DNA of 64,000 bases from Streptomyces sp. NBC_00690 (GTDB lineage Bacteria; Actinomycetota; Actinomycetes; Streptomycetales; Streptomycetaceae). Every line of letters starts with the position of its first letter. The stretch's first letter is position 1. The notes below the pieces were generated by a model. That model saw nothing but the letters and a program-made list of their open reading frames with translations, was not told where the DNA came from and made no database searches. The DNA is taken from assembly GCF_036226685.1 (NCBI RefSeq), contig NZ_CP109009.1:1364001-1428000 (forward strand), written 5' to 3'. This document shows, piece by piece, positions 41,214-50,068 of this stretch. A program made the position numbers and the translations under genes.

Positions 41214-42893
41214 TCAGTCAATGGGGAGAGTCTGAACTCCGGAGCCAGCTTGTGGATTAGACCTGTGAAAATCGTGCCGCACTACGGCGGATTGCGCCAG
41301 TTCCTCAGGGAGCGTACCGAGCACGAAGCCTCCGACGCTCGGTTCGATGCGCCAGTCGAGGCCCGTGGCACGGGCGGCGAGATCGATGTCACCGCTGCCC
41401 AGCGCGCAGGACGCCAGCCCCATCGCCGTGCCCACCAGATAGAGGTTCTGGGTCACGGCACCGACGTGCTTGAGCGTGAGGGCGTACGGCAGGCCACTGT
41501 ACTTCCACGCCAAGCGGTGGATGCGGGAGGTGATGGTGATGACCACGGCCGGCAGGTCGGTGAGCCCCGCGGCGATCCTGGCCTCGGCAAACAGCTCCGC
41601 CCTGGCCGACTCGTGGTCGGGGTCCCCCACCTGCACCAAGCAGTGCTCCAGCGGGGCGTAGTAGTGGATGCCGGGCGGAATGCCGGCGCAGTCCCGGACC
41701 GCCAGGTAGAACTCCAACTCGTAGGCCCGGCCGCCGCTCGGGTAGGGCCGGTCCGTGAAGGCTCCCTCTTCGCCGCCCCGTGATCCGTCGTGCAGGGAAC
41801 GCACCCGCAGCGCCCGGAACAGGAACTCCCCCAGGACGTCCGCGGTCAGTCGCTCGGAGCCGAAGGACCTGATGCTGCGGCGGCCTTCGAGTACGGAGCT
41901 CAGGGGTGGATCGCTCGCCGGCATCTCATCGAGGCGGGGCCGTGCGAGGGCGATGCGCGGCCCATCCGGCAGGGGTTTGACCGCGGGGGCCGGGGCCATC
42001 CGGTCGGCGAGCGGGTAGGTGGCTCCGAAGTCCGCGTCGTGCCTGCCGAGCGTGGAGCGCGTGTGGAACAGCAGGTCGATCGCGGACCAGGAGGCCAGGG
42101 CGGGGTCGCTGTCCTCCGCGAATCCGGGGACGGGAGGATGCAGGACTCCGTCGCCCTGCACTGCTCCCGTGCCGGCTTCCGCGCCGCCCCCGAGGTCGGG
42201 CGAGGTCGATGGCTCGGCCGGCACCACCATCCCGGTGCCCAGCAGATGGGCGATGATCTCGCGGGTCGCCTCCGGCGGCAGCGGGACTGCGGCGGCCACT
42301 TCGGCACTGGTGATGGGACGCCCGAGCATCCCGATGACCCAGGACGCCTCCGGGCAGTGGAGGACCACCCGGTGCAGGGAGGTCGGTGACTCCAGGACGA
42401 AGCCCTTTCCCTCACTGCGCAAGAACGCGAACTGGGAGAGTCGGATCGGGTGCTTCTCATCGACCGTCGCCGGTCCGTAGCGGGCCGACTGGGAGATCGG
42501 CACCACGGACATCAGCAGATGGTCGGGGCTGTCGAGTCCGAGGGAACGCACCACCAGGTGTTGAAGGCGTTGCAGCACCATCAGGATCTCCGTCAGCGAA
42601 GCCTCGACGGACGCGCCGCCCCCGCCCCCTTCGGTGTACGAGGGGGGCGGGGGCGGCGCGCCGGCCACCACGTTCGCCAGGGAGATGGGCCCGAGCCGCA
42701 TCCGACGCAGCGCCTCACGCACCGAGGGGCTGGCATGGCGCATGCGAACCTCCCCCCATCTTCCCGAGAGCACCACGGCACCGCTGGGGCAGCCGGTGTC
42801 CACCAGTACGTCCTCGCGCAGCGCCCACAGAGAGAGGGTGCGCCGTCCTCGGCGTACGGTCGGGTGGCCGTCGAATGACCTCTCGGTTGGCAT
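41214..42893 (-). CDS. SagB-type FMN azoline dehydrogenase
   Basis: A 559-residue SagB/ThcOx-family protein. The C-terminal nitroreductase-fold FMN domain (about 330-555) contains RRSIRSFGSERL, YPSGGRAYELEFYLAV and LKHVGAVTQNLYLVGTAMGLASCALG. The N-terminal half resembles the extra domain of long SagB proteins. These enzymes oxidise azolines to azoles in TOMM/LAP peptides. GGAG five bases upstream fixes ATG 42893. It follows the cyclodehydratase gene by 62 bp. A Pro5-SerTyrThrGlu-Gly5 segment near residue 80 is encoded by a perfect-looking DNA hairpin and looks like a recent insertion. Confidence 0.9.
   Translation of the reverse strand: MPTERSFDGHPTVRRGRRTLSLWALREDVLVDTGCPSGAVVLSGRWGEVRMRHASPSVREALRRMRLGPISLANVVAGAPPPPPSYTEGGGGGASVEASLTEILMVLQRLQHLVVRSLGLDSPDHLLMSVVPISQSARYGPATVDEKHPIRLSQFAFLRSEGKGFVLESPTSLHRVVLHCPEASWVIGMLGRPITSAEVAAAVPLPPEATREIIAHLLGTGMVVPAEPSTSPDLGGGAEAGTGAVQGDGVLHPPVPGFAEDSDPALASWSAIDLLFHTRSTLGRHDADFGATYPLADRMAPAPAVKPLPDGPRIALARPRLDEMPASDPPLSSVLEGRRSIRSFGSERLTADVLGEFLFRALRVRSLHDGSRGGEEGAFTDRPYPSGGRAYELEFYLAVRDCAGIPPGIHYYAPLEHCLVQVGDPDHESARAELFAEARIAAGLTDLPAVVITITSRIHRLAWKYSGLPYALTLKHVGAVTQNLYLVGTAMGLASCALGSGDIDLAARATGLDWRIEPSVGGFVLGTLPEELAQSAVVRHDFHRSNPQAGSGVQTLPID
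42612..42660. repeat. 22-bp GC hairpin inside the SagB-type gene
   Basis: Arms 42612-42633 and 42639-42660 pair over 22 positions with one wobble and a five-base loop (GTGTA). Translated, the two arms give the proline run and the glycine run of the protein. It could be a structural insertion or could modulate translation or transcription inside the operon. Confidence 0.7.
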
Positions 42894-42955
42894 GGGAACT
42901 CCTGAGCGGGACGCGGGGGAGAGCCGTCGAAACGGCCGGGAGACGCACACGTGCT

Positions 42956-45346
42956 TCAGACGAACAGCGGAACGGGGTTGAGGTCGGCGTACGGGGTCGG
43001 GGCATCGAGCCGGCCGAGGTGCACCGGCACGTCGAACAGTCGCCCCGGGGCGAATCTCGCCCAGAAGTGACGCAGGCCGGGCACGACGACCTTCACCACC
43101 GGAATGCCGATGTCCGGTCTCGTCTGGTCAAGGACGAGGAGGTCCATGCCGTGCCCGCGCAGGAGCGTGACGACCTCCTCGACGTCCTCGCGCAGATCTG
43201 ACCGGCGCCGGTGGGTGAAGTCGACCGGGCCCCGCGCGGGTTGTGCGGGGTCGGGCAGCAGATGGGGTTGGTTGCGGACGGTGGCGCCCCACCACCAGCC
43301 GAGCGGCTCCGCCGCGGTGATGCCGTAGCCGGAGCCGTCGGCCCGGGCGTCGACGACGGCCGGCAGGAGTTGGTTCATCTCCGTGAGCGCCCGACGCAGG
43401 GCGACGGCGGGATCGAAGTGGGCGCCGAAGCCGAACATGATGTCCTCGGCCGGTTTGTCGGTCCTTCGACTGAGGGCGGCGAACACCGGGATCCCGAGGT
43501 CGGAGGTGAGATCGAGGACCCACACCTCGCGGTGCAACTCCCGGTAGGTACCGTGCAGTTCCTCGCTCCAGGCGTCACCGAACCCCTCGGTGCCGTCGAG
43601 TCTGACGCCCGGTTGGCGGGTGCGGTTGTACCACCACAGCGCCACCGCGTCCCGCTCGACGAGTTCGAGGAACCCATGGAGTATCGCGTCCTCCAAACTG
43701 CTGCCCGCGGCTTGGCCGTTGGAGTCTGCACGCAGGGCGCGATGGCCGGCCGGGGGTGGTGCCGTGCCGCCCGCGGGACCGGAGAAGTAGAGCATTCCGG
43801 TGGGGAGGAGCCGCTGGCGTTGTTCGGTGAGGGACCACAGGGGGGTCCAGTCGACCGGTGCGCGGTCGTCGAAGGGTTCGGGAACGTACTGGAAGGCCGA
43901 GTGCAGGGCGTTCCACCGGTCGCGGTCACGGAACTGGCGCGGTGCGTAGAGCTGGCTTACGTCCGGAGACAGGGCCGCGTCCCCCAGGGCACGGCGACTG
44001 TCCCGTATCCGCAGCTCATCGCCCTGGAGCGTGGCGCTGTACCGCTCCAGGGCCTCACAGAGCGCGCTGACTTCCGCTTCCTGTGCGGTGCTGCCCTTGC
44101 CGCCGCTGACCTGGCGTAGGCCGGCGCGGAGTTGGGCGAGGTCCGCACCTCCCGCGGCCGGGTTGCGGCCGGCGAGGTAGCAGTGCAGGGCGGCCGGCGC
44201 CCGGGGGTCGCGACGGATGGCGTCGACGACCCCGGTCACCGGGCTCACCAGATGGCGGTACTGGTCGTGGACCTCCTGTACGGAGCGGGCACGATGGCCG
44301 GCGCTGTGGGGCGACTTGGGGCGGGAGACGAGCGTCACCGGTCGTCGTGCCTGGTCGGCGATGAGCGTCGGATCTCCGCAGTCGGGACACTGTGGGCGGC
44401 GGCGCAGGTCGTGGTGGTGGGTGGTGAGCGACAGGGTCTCCAGCGTCAGCACCGACGACTGGCCGGCATGGCGGTAGCCCGCGAGCCACTTCGCCGCCTC
44501 CAGCACGGTCAGGTGTGCGGCGGCTGCGCCGGTGGCCGCGACCCGTGCTGCGGGCCGGGGCACCGGTCCGCTCAGCCCCAGTGCCCGTCGCACGGGGGCC
44601 TCGCAGAGCCGGTGTCCTTCGAGCCGATGGGCCAGACATGACCAGCAGGCGCCGATACCGGGCTGGAACACCGGCCCGAGCCAGGTGGTCGAAGCACCCG
44701 GCCTGGTCAGCAGCCACGGTCGTCCGGTGACCTGATGTCGCGCGTCGACCTCGCGCAGTTCGGGGTTGAGGTAGTCGTCGCAGACGACGAGGGAGAGTTG
44801 CGGGGCGTCGAGGGTGAGTTGCGGGGCGTCGAGGGTGAGACCTCCGTCGGAGCCCTCACCGCCCGCCAGTGTCAGACCGGCGGCCCCGCACGCTTCCCTC
44901 ACTCCGTCCGTGTCGACGTTTCCCACCGCGAGCACTTCCACGGACCCCGCGGCCAATCGGTCGAGGGCGTCGCTCCCGTCGAGCCCCGCCAACTCCCAAT
45001 AGGCGCGGGCGTGAGTGCGCACGGGATCGGTGTGGGCGTCGGGGGCGGTGCCCGAGTACCCGACCAGCCCGGCCCGGGCGAGACGTCCGATCAACCGCCC
45101 CGCTTGTTCCGCGGGGATGGTCCTGGCTGCTTCGCGCAGGACGGACGGCAGATCCCTCGTACCGTCCAACAGGGGGACGAGCGCCTCGATCTGACCGCCC
45201 TGGAGGGCGGTGACTCCGCGGTCGGAGAGCAGATACGCCGCGTCCCCCGCGATGACCTCCGCCCTGAGGTGACTGCGGAATCCCACGCGCCGCCCTCGCG
45301 TGGACTCCTGGGAGCGCGGGGAGCGCTCGCCGTGGACGGCAGTCAC
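42956..45346 (-). CDS. TOMM cyclodehydratase: leader-binding/ThiF-like region fused to YcaO
   Basis: A 796-residue fused C/D-type protein. The N-terminal part (1-100) is a winged-helix leader-peptide-binding segment (YLLSDRGVTALQGGQIEALV). The middle is a degenerate ThiF/E1-like domain with Zn-binding pairs (CWSCLAHR, CPDCGD). The C-terminal 400 residues are the ATP-dependent YcaO domain (GKGSTAQEAEVSALCEALER; SNGQAAGSSLEDAILHGFLE; ERDAVALWWYNR), ending in a Pro-rich LNPVPLFV, as YcaO proteins do. It converts Cys, Ser or Thr of a precursor into azolines. The GTG start overlaps the stop of the precursor-like gene (GTGA). Confidence 0.93.
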   Translation of the reverse strand: MTAVHGERSPRSQESTRGRRVGFRSHLRAEVIAGDAAYLLSDRGVTALQGGQIEALVPLLDGTRDLPSVLREAARTIPAEQAGRLIGRLARAGLVGYSGTAPDAHTDPVRTHARAYWELAGLDGSDALDRLAAGSVEVLAVGNVDTDGVREACGAAGLTLAGGEGSDGGLTLDAPQLTLDAPQLSLVVCDDYLNPELREVDARHQVTGRPWLLTRPGASTTWLGPVFQPGIGACWSCLAHRLEGHRLCEAPVRRALGLSGPVPRPAARVAATGAAAAHLTVLEAAKWLAGYRHAGQSSVLTLETLSLTTHHHDLRRRPQCPDCGDPTLIADQARRPVTLVSRPKSPHSAGHRARSVQEVHDQYRHLVSPVTGVVDAIRRDPRAPAALHCYLAGRNPAAGGADLAQLRAGLRQVSGGKGSTAQEAEVSALCEALERYSATLQGDELRIRDSRRALGDAALSPDVSQLYAPRQFRDRDRWNALHSAFQYVPEPFDDRAPVDWTPLWSLTEQRQRLLPTGMLYFSGPAGGTAPPPAGHRALRADSNGQAAGSSLEDAILHGFLELVERDAVALWWYNRTRQPGVRLDGTEGFGDAWSEELHGTYRELHREVWVLDLTSDLGIPVFAALSRRTDKPAEDIMFGFGAHFDPAVALRRALTEMNQLLPAVVDARADGSGYGITAAEPLGWWWGATVRNQPHLLPDPAQPARGPVDFTHRRRSDLREDVEEVVTLLRGHGMDLLVLDQTRPDIGIPVVKVVVPGLRHFWARFAPGRLFDVPVHLGRLDAPTPYADLNPVPLFV

Positions 45347-45759
45347 CGCAGGGTCGTCCCGTTCGCGGCGGCGAGGGCCGCGGAGAAAGCGGTGGAAAAG
45401 CCGTCGGTCAGGCGGGAGGAGTCGGAGAGCGACTCCGTCTCCAGGCAGAAGCAGAGCTGCGCCTGCGCGACCGCGGGCCGGCTGAGTTCCTCGATGGTCA
45501 ACTCGCCCGGGGTGTCCTCGGTCAGCGTGGGGGCCTGGTCGGCCAGGTCAGCGGAGACGCCGAACTCGCCGAGTACCGAGCGGGCGTCGTAGCGGTAGCG
45601 GTCTGCGAGGCCGGGCTCAAGCCAGATGTGGGCAACCACCTCGACGAGTTGCTGGGAGCCGATCGATCTCTCTCGTCCGAGTGCACCCGGGGTGGGTGCG
45701 GTGGTCGTACGGGTCGTACGGGTCGTACCGTCGGGAGCGAAAAGGGTGATTCCGTTCAC
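45343..45759 (-). CDS. candidate RiPP precursor with NHLP-like leader
   Basis: A 138-residue protein starting at GTG 45759, chosen because GGAGG lies five bases upstream; the ATG at 45777 has no such site. Residues 37-70 (QLVEVVAHIWLEPGLADRYR, then DARSVLGEFGVS) follow the nitrile-hydratase-like leader pattern, in which a Trp is followed by a D-P/R-x-x-L-x-E-F/L-G element. After ELTIEELSRPAVAQAQ comes a 40-residue C-terminal stretch with Cys103 and Cys105 (LCFCLE), Ser110, 112, 114, 115, Thr118, Ser122, Thr123 and Ser126: heterocyclisable residues. It is coupled to the cyclodehydratase gene. A non-precursor partner protein is the alternative. Confidence 0.65.
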   Translation of the reverse strand: MNGITLFAPDGTTRTTRTTTAPTPGALGRERSIGSQQLVEVVAHIWLEPGLADRYRYDARSVLGEFGVSADLADQAPTLTEDTPGELTIEELSRPAVAQAQLCFCLETESLSDSSRLTDGFSTAFSAALAAANGTTLR

Positions 45760-46013
45760 GTGGTCCTCCGCTTTCATCCTGAATATGTCCGTCGGAGCGC
45801 CGTGTCTGAGCGGCTGGGATAAATCTTGTGCGTCACATGTGGCCGAAAGACAGTGTTCCGTTCATGCCTCACATATGAGTTCTTCATGGCTGCCACCGTC
45901 GCGGATTCATATCGGGCCGGTGAACCGATCACTGGGTCAAAAGCCCTCCTGCTGCGATCGTTGGTCACCCCGGAGGAAGAAACCGGGCGGTTGTGGTTGG
46001 AAGGGAGTACCAG
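45760..46013. promoter_or_regulatory. divergent promoter region between RiPP operon and small SARP
   Basis: A comparatively AT-rich 250-bp region. The decamer TCACATNTGR occurs twice, at 45833 and 45869, 36 bp apart, and an imperfect palindrome GAAAGACAGTGTTCCGTTC lies between. These are the best operator candidates for joint control of both directions; the identity of the binding protein is unknown. Confidence 0.35.
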
Positions 46014-46850
46014 ATGGAGATCCGGGTCCTGGGGCCGCTCGTCGCTCAGCTCGCCCAAATGTCGGTGGTGCCCAGCGCGGCCAAGCCGCGCCAGGTGCTT
46101 GCACTGTTGGCGCTGCATCCCGGCCAGGTGGTGACCGTGTCCACCCTGCTCGACGAGTTGTGGGGGGACGCACCGCCGCGCACCGCGCCGGCCACCTTGC
46201 AGACGTACATCCGACAGTTGCGCAGGATGCTCGGGGACGCCCTCGACCCCGGTGGGGTGCGCGGTCCCAAGGACGTCCTGTGCACCCGCTACGGCGGGTA
46301 CGCGCTGGATGCCGCCGCGGCCGTCGATGCGACCGAGTTCCAGCGGCTGTGCGTGGCGGGGCAGACGGCACTGCGCGAAGGCGCCGATCTGGAGGCGTCC
46401 CAACTGCTGCACCGGGCGCTGTCGCTGTGGCGCGGTCCCGCACTCGCCGATGTGCAGATCGGTCGGGCGCTGGAGGTCGAGACCCTGCGGCTGGAGGAGA
46501 CCCGGCTCAGCGCGCTGGACGGACGCATCGAGGCCGATCTGCGGCTCGGGCGACACGCGTCGCTGTTGGGCGAGTTGACCGCCCTTGCCGCACAACACCC
46601 CCTGCACGAAACCGTGCACGCGCAACTGATGTTGGCGCTGTACCGCTGCGGTCGGCCCTCTCATGCGCTCAGCGCCTACCAGCGGTTGCGTCGCTCACTG
46701 ATCCAGGAGTTGGCGTTGGAGCCCTCGCCGCGGTTGCAGCGGCTGCACCAGGCGATCCTGGCGGCCGATCCGGGGTTGGAGGCCCCGGAGCAGGGGATGC
46801 ACGCCGGCGCCATACGCGGCTTCGGACGGCTCGTCCCCGCCCCGGTGTAG
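46014..46850 (+). CDS. small SARP-family activator (DBD-BTAD)
   Basis: A 278-residue SARP of the RedD/ActII-ORF4 size class. Residues 1-100 are the winged-helix domain (MEIRVLGPLVAQ, LQTYIRQLRRML, GGYAL), 105-255 the BTAD (LHRALSLWRGPALADV, LALYRCGRPSHALSAYQRL). No ATPase domain. AAGGGAG six bases upstream fixes the ATG at 46014. It is transcribed away from the RiPP operon and may activate that operon, the following 47-60 kb genes, or both. No TTA codon was seen. Confidence 0.93.
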   Translation: MEIRVLGPLVAQLAQMSVVPSAAKPRQVLALLALHPGQVVTVSTLLDELWGDAPPRTAPATLQTYIRQLRRMLGDALDPGGVRGPKDVLCTRYGGYALDAAAAVDATEFQRLCVAGQTALREGADLEASQLLHRALSLWRGPALADVQIGRALEVETLRLEETRLSALDGRIEADLRLGRHASLLGELTALAAQHPLHETVHAQLMLALYRCGRPSHALSAYQRLRRSLIQELALEPSPRLQRLHQAILAADPGLEAPEQGMHAGAIRGFGRLVPAPV

Positions 46851-47259
46851 TCGACGGGTCGGCCGTTGCCCGGCCGCATCCTCGGTCCCAGCCCATGACC
46901 CCAGCCCATGACCCCGGGCCGCAACCCCGTGACCTCGCCGGGGCTGCGGCCCGGCTCTGTTCCCCGGCCCGTACGACCGCCGTTCGGGCCGGGGCCGACC
47001 GGGCTCGCCGGGCGGTTGTCGTGCCGATCGTTTGCCGCCCCTTAAGCGGTGCTGCCGACTCTGGAGGGTGTTTGGCCGATTCTGCTGCGGCGGCGTTCGG
47101 TGGACGGGTGGGAGGCACGGCTGTCGCCGTCCTCCGTTTGGGATCCGTTCCGGCCTCCGCAGCGTGCGGTCAACGCCCCACCGGACCGTGTCGCCCAGCC
47201 ACGCTCCGCGGCCGTGGGCGCCGGTGGACATCAGGGCAGCGAGAGGAGAACCGGGCACT
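46851..47259. other. 409-bp intergenic region before the thioesterase gene
   Basis: No gene is supported. A 13-bp sequence AGCCCATGACCCC is directly repeated at 46890-46902 and 46903-46915. A promoter for the thioesterase gene is expected in the 47,040-47,240 part but is not obvious. Confidence 0.4.
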
Positions 47260-48051
47260 ATGACGCGATATCTGAGGCGCGGCGGGACGGCCGACGGGGG
47301 CCGACTGCGCTTGTTCTGCTTCCCCTACGCGGGTGGGGGTGCCTCCGCCTACGCCAGCTGGCAGCGCCGGCTTGGCGCCGCCGTGGACGTGCAACCGGTG
47401 CAGCTTCCCGGCCGCGAGGGCCGGATGGCGGAACCGCGCTTCACCGATCTGCCGGCGCTGATAGCCGACTTGGACCGGGAGATCGGACCAGAACTCGAAC
47501 AACCGCATCTGATGTACGGACACAGCATGGGTGCGCTGATCGCGTTCGCCCTCACCCAGTACCGACGGGCCCGTGGTGCCCGGCTGCCGCTGGCCCTGGT
47601 GCTGAGCAGCCATCGCGCTCCGCACCTGCCCGCGCCACCGATCGCCCAGGGACAGGTCCTGGACGACGGGGAGCTGGTCCGGGGACTGGCGGAGCTCGGC
47701 GGGCTGCCTCAGGCGTTGCTTGACCGACCGGAGTGGTTGACGGCCCTCCTGCCGGTGGTCCGGGGAGATCTGGCGCTCTGCGCCGATGCGGGCGGAGTGG
47801 ATCGCTCCCCGCTACCAGTGCCCGTCCATGCCTTCGGCGGGGTGGAGGACCGCTTGGTCACGGTGCCCGAGATCCGGGAGTGGTCCGCCTACACGACCGC
47901 GGAGAGTGCGGTGGAGGTGCTACCCGGGGGGCACTTCTTCATCCGGGAGGAGGAAGACCACTTCCTCGGGCGCCTGCAACTCCTCCTGGAACGGTACGAG
48001 AACGCACCCGGCCTGATCGAGCGGGACCTGGTCGGAGCTCCGAGCGAGTGA
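47260..48051 (+). CDS. type II thioesterase
   Basis: A 263-residue external thioesterase of the GrsT/RifR family. FCFPYAGGGASAY is the N-terminal signature, the nucleophile is Ser89 in YGHSMGALIAF, with Asp197 (GVEDRLV) and His225 (GGHFF). Such enzymes clear stalled or wrong acyl groups from carrier proteins of PKS/NRPS systems, here the single-module PKS and the discrete ACPs. GAGAGGAG upstream fixes the ATG at 47260. A 40-bp palindromic terminator follows. Confidence 0.93.
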   Translation: MTRYLRRGGTADGGRLRLFCFPYAGGGASAYASWQRRLGAAVDVQPVQLPGREGRMAEPRFTDLPALIADLDREIGPELEQPHLMYGHSMGALIAFALTQYRRARGARLPLALVLSSHRAPHLPAPPIAQGQVLDDGELVRGLAELGGLPQALLDRPEWLTALLPVVRGDLALCADAGGVDRSPLPVPVHAFGGVEDRLVTVPEIREWSAYTTAESAVEVLPGGHFFIREEEDHFLGRLQLLLERYENAPGLIERDLVGAPSE

Positions 48052-48127
48052 GATCCGCCCAGGCGTCGCGTCGTTCCTCACCGGGCGGCGGGGAACGATC
48101 GGGGCGGGCGAACGGAACGGCATGACA

Positions 48128-48167
48128 CATCGGCCCCCAGGCCCGGATCCGGGCCTGGGGGCCGATG
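48128..48167. terminator. 40-bp perfect palindrome between convergent genes
   Basis: A perfect 40-bp palindrome centred on GGATCC (arm begins CATCGGCCCCCAGGCCCG) lies between the thioesterase and MFS stop codons and can serve both directions. Confidence 0.75.
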
Positions 48168-48272
48168 CACTGGCGTCGAGCGGCGGAGCAACGAGCCGAC
48201 ATGAGGCAGTTCGCTCCACAGGCTTCAGGGTCGTCGTCGGCTTCAGGGCTGGTTGGCGGTTCGACAGAGGTC

Positions 48273-49877
48273 CTAGTGACGTGAACCCTGTTCCACCACC
48301 CGCGGTGCCGTGTCCTCGGGCGTTCCCGAGGCAGTCGCCGGCCCCTCCCCCACGCCGAACTCGTCGCCAGCTCCGTCAACCGACGCGCCGCGCCGGGGCA
48401 TCAGCGCTGCGGCGACCAGCGCACCGGCCGCCACCCCGACCGCGGCCACCACCAGCCCCACCCCCGCGGCCTCGTCGAAGGCCGCCCGAGCGCTGGCCGC
48501 TAAGTCCGCCCCCGTACTGCCACCGGTCCGCTCGGCGAGCCTGAGTGCGCTGTCGAGGGTCCGCCCGGCCGCGTCCGGCAGACCGACGGAGGTCACCTCG
48601 TCGGCGTAGCTGCGCGCGAGGACGCTGCCCACGACCGCGACGCCCAGGGCGTTTCCCAGCTCCTGCATGGTCATGTCCAAGGAGCCGGTGGCACCGGAAC
48701 GCTCGGGCGGTACCAGGGACATCACCACGTCCGTGGTCGGCCCCATCGCCAGCCCGAAGCCGACGCCCGCCAGCAGCAGTCCCGCCAGGACAGGCGGATA
48801 GCCGCTCCCGACCGTGCCCACGATCAGAATGCCGACCGCACCAGCGCCCAACCCGATCGCCACGCTGCCGCCCGGCCCCACCCGGCGTACCAGTGCCGAA
48901 CACATCAGTGTTCCCAGGAGCACGGCGAAGGCGACGGGCATCACCGCAAGTCCCGCCTGCAAGGCTCCGTAGCCCAGGGCGAACTGAAGCCGTTGGGTGA
49001 GGACGAACAGGGTGCCGGCCAGTCCGAACATCAACAGGAGGATGCTCAGGCTCGCCCCGATGAAGGGCCGTTTACGCAGCAGCTCGAAGTCGACCATCGG
49101 GCTCGGGTGGGCGCGCTCCCACAGGACGAAGGCGACCCCGGCGACCAGCGCCACCGTAAACCCGGCCAACGGACCGGGTGCCGTCCAGCCATGTTGGGAG
49201 ACCCGGATCGTGCCGAAGACCAGACCCACCATGGCCGCAGTGCCGAGCAGCGCACCGATGGGATCGGGCCTGCGCGGTGTGGCGTTGGACGACTCCGGCA
49301 ACAGCAGCGCACCGGCCACCAACACGACGGCCACCGGTACCAGGTTCACCAGGAAGATCGAACCCCACCAGAAGTGACCCACCAGGAACCCCCCGATGAC
49401 CGGGCCCGCGGCCACCCCGAGCGCCGAGGCGCCACTCCAGATGCCGATGGCGCGCGCCCGTTCGGCCGGGGGGAAGACATGGACCAGCACGGCGAGGGTG
49501 CCCGGCATGATGAAGGCGGCGCCCAGACCCATCAGGGCACGAGCCGCGACGAGTTGGCCCGGGCCGTCCGCGACCATGCCCACCAGCGAACCGACTCCGA
49601 ACACGACCGTGCCGGTCAAGGTGGCGAGCTTGTGGCCGTAGCGGTCGGAGAGCGTACCGGCGGTCAGCAGGGCTCCGGCGAGGGCCAGCGCATAGCTGTC
49701 CACGATGAACTGGACCTCGCTGATGTCCGCGTCCAGGCTGCGCATCATCTCCGGGATGGCCACGTTGAGCAGGCCGTTGTTAAGCACGATCGCGAACAGC
49801 GCGAGGGAGAGCACACCGAGCATCCACCAACGGCGTGGGTCCTCAGGGGTCGTGCCGTCCTTGGCGGTCGGGTGCAT
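48273..49877 (-). CDS. MFS drug exporter, DHA2 (14-TM, EmrB/QacA) type
   Basis: A 534-residue transporter with about 14 hydrophobic helices. The motif A region GTLSDRYGHKLATL follows TM2, and motif C-like GPVIGGFLVGHFWWGSIFLVN marks TM5, as in antibiotic antiporters of this class. The C-terminal tail is short and charged. GGAGG precedes ATG 49877. Codon 459 (48501-48503) is TTA. Probably an export and self-resistance function for one of the cluster products. Confidence 0.93.
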   Translation of the reverse strand: MHPTAKDGTTPEDPRRWWMLGVLSLALFAIVLNNGLLNVAIPEMMRSLDADISEVQFIVDSYALALAGALLTAGTLSDRYGHKLATLTGTVVFGVGSLVGMVADGPGQLVAARALMGLGAAFIMPGTLAVLVHVFPPAERARAIGIWSGASALGVAAGPVIGGFLVGHFWWGSIFLVNLVPVAVVLVAGALLLPESSNATPRRPDPIGALLGTAAMVGLVFGTIRVSQHGWTAPGPLAGFTVALVAGVAFVLWERAHPSPMVDFELLRKRPFIGASLSILLLMFGLAGTLFVLTQRLQFALGYGALQAGLAVMPVAFAVLLGTLMCSALVRRVGPGGSVAIGLGAGAVGILIVGTVGSGYPPVLAGLLLAGVGFGLAMGPTTDVVMSLVPPERSGATGSLDMTMQELGNALGVAVVGSVLARSYADEVTSVGLPDAAGRTLDSALRLAERTGGSTGADLAASARAAFDEAAGVGLVVAAVGVAAGALVAAALMPRRGASVDGAGDEFGVGEGPATASGTPEDTAPRVVEQGSRH

Positions 49878-50068
49878 CTGTCGGTCCTCCGTCGTTCCGG
49901 GACACGCTGGGCACCGCCAGATTTCCGGGCCGCACTGTAGGGCTGCTTGTGCAGTCGGCCCGTCCGACGGGGTCCGGCCGGCCGCTCAAGCGGCGCTTCA
50001 GCGGCGCTCCATACCTTCGCCCGGTGCCGTGCTCGTCCCGAGAGGCGGCGATGCCCGAAGGGGGTGCC

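Noticed and set aside
39932..45759. Lanthipeptide or goadvionin-type lipolanthine cluster
   Set aside because: No LanB, LanC, LanM or flavin-dependent Cys decarboxylase is present; the decarboxylase at 54321 is a PLP enzyme. YcaO plus SagB points to azole formation instead.
50007..50014. ATACCTTC resembling half of a methylenomycin-furan receptor site upstream of an MFS gene
   Set aside because: The expected complementary half-site is absent, so it is probably chance.
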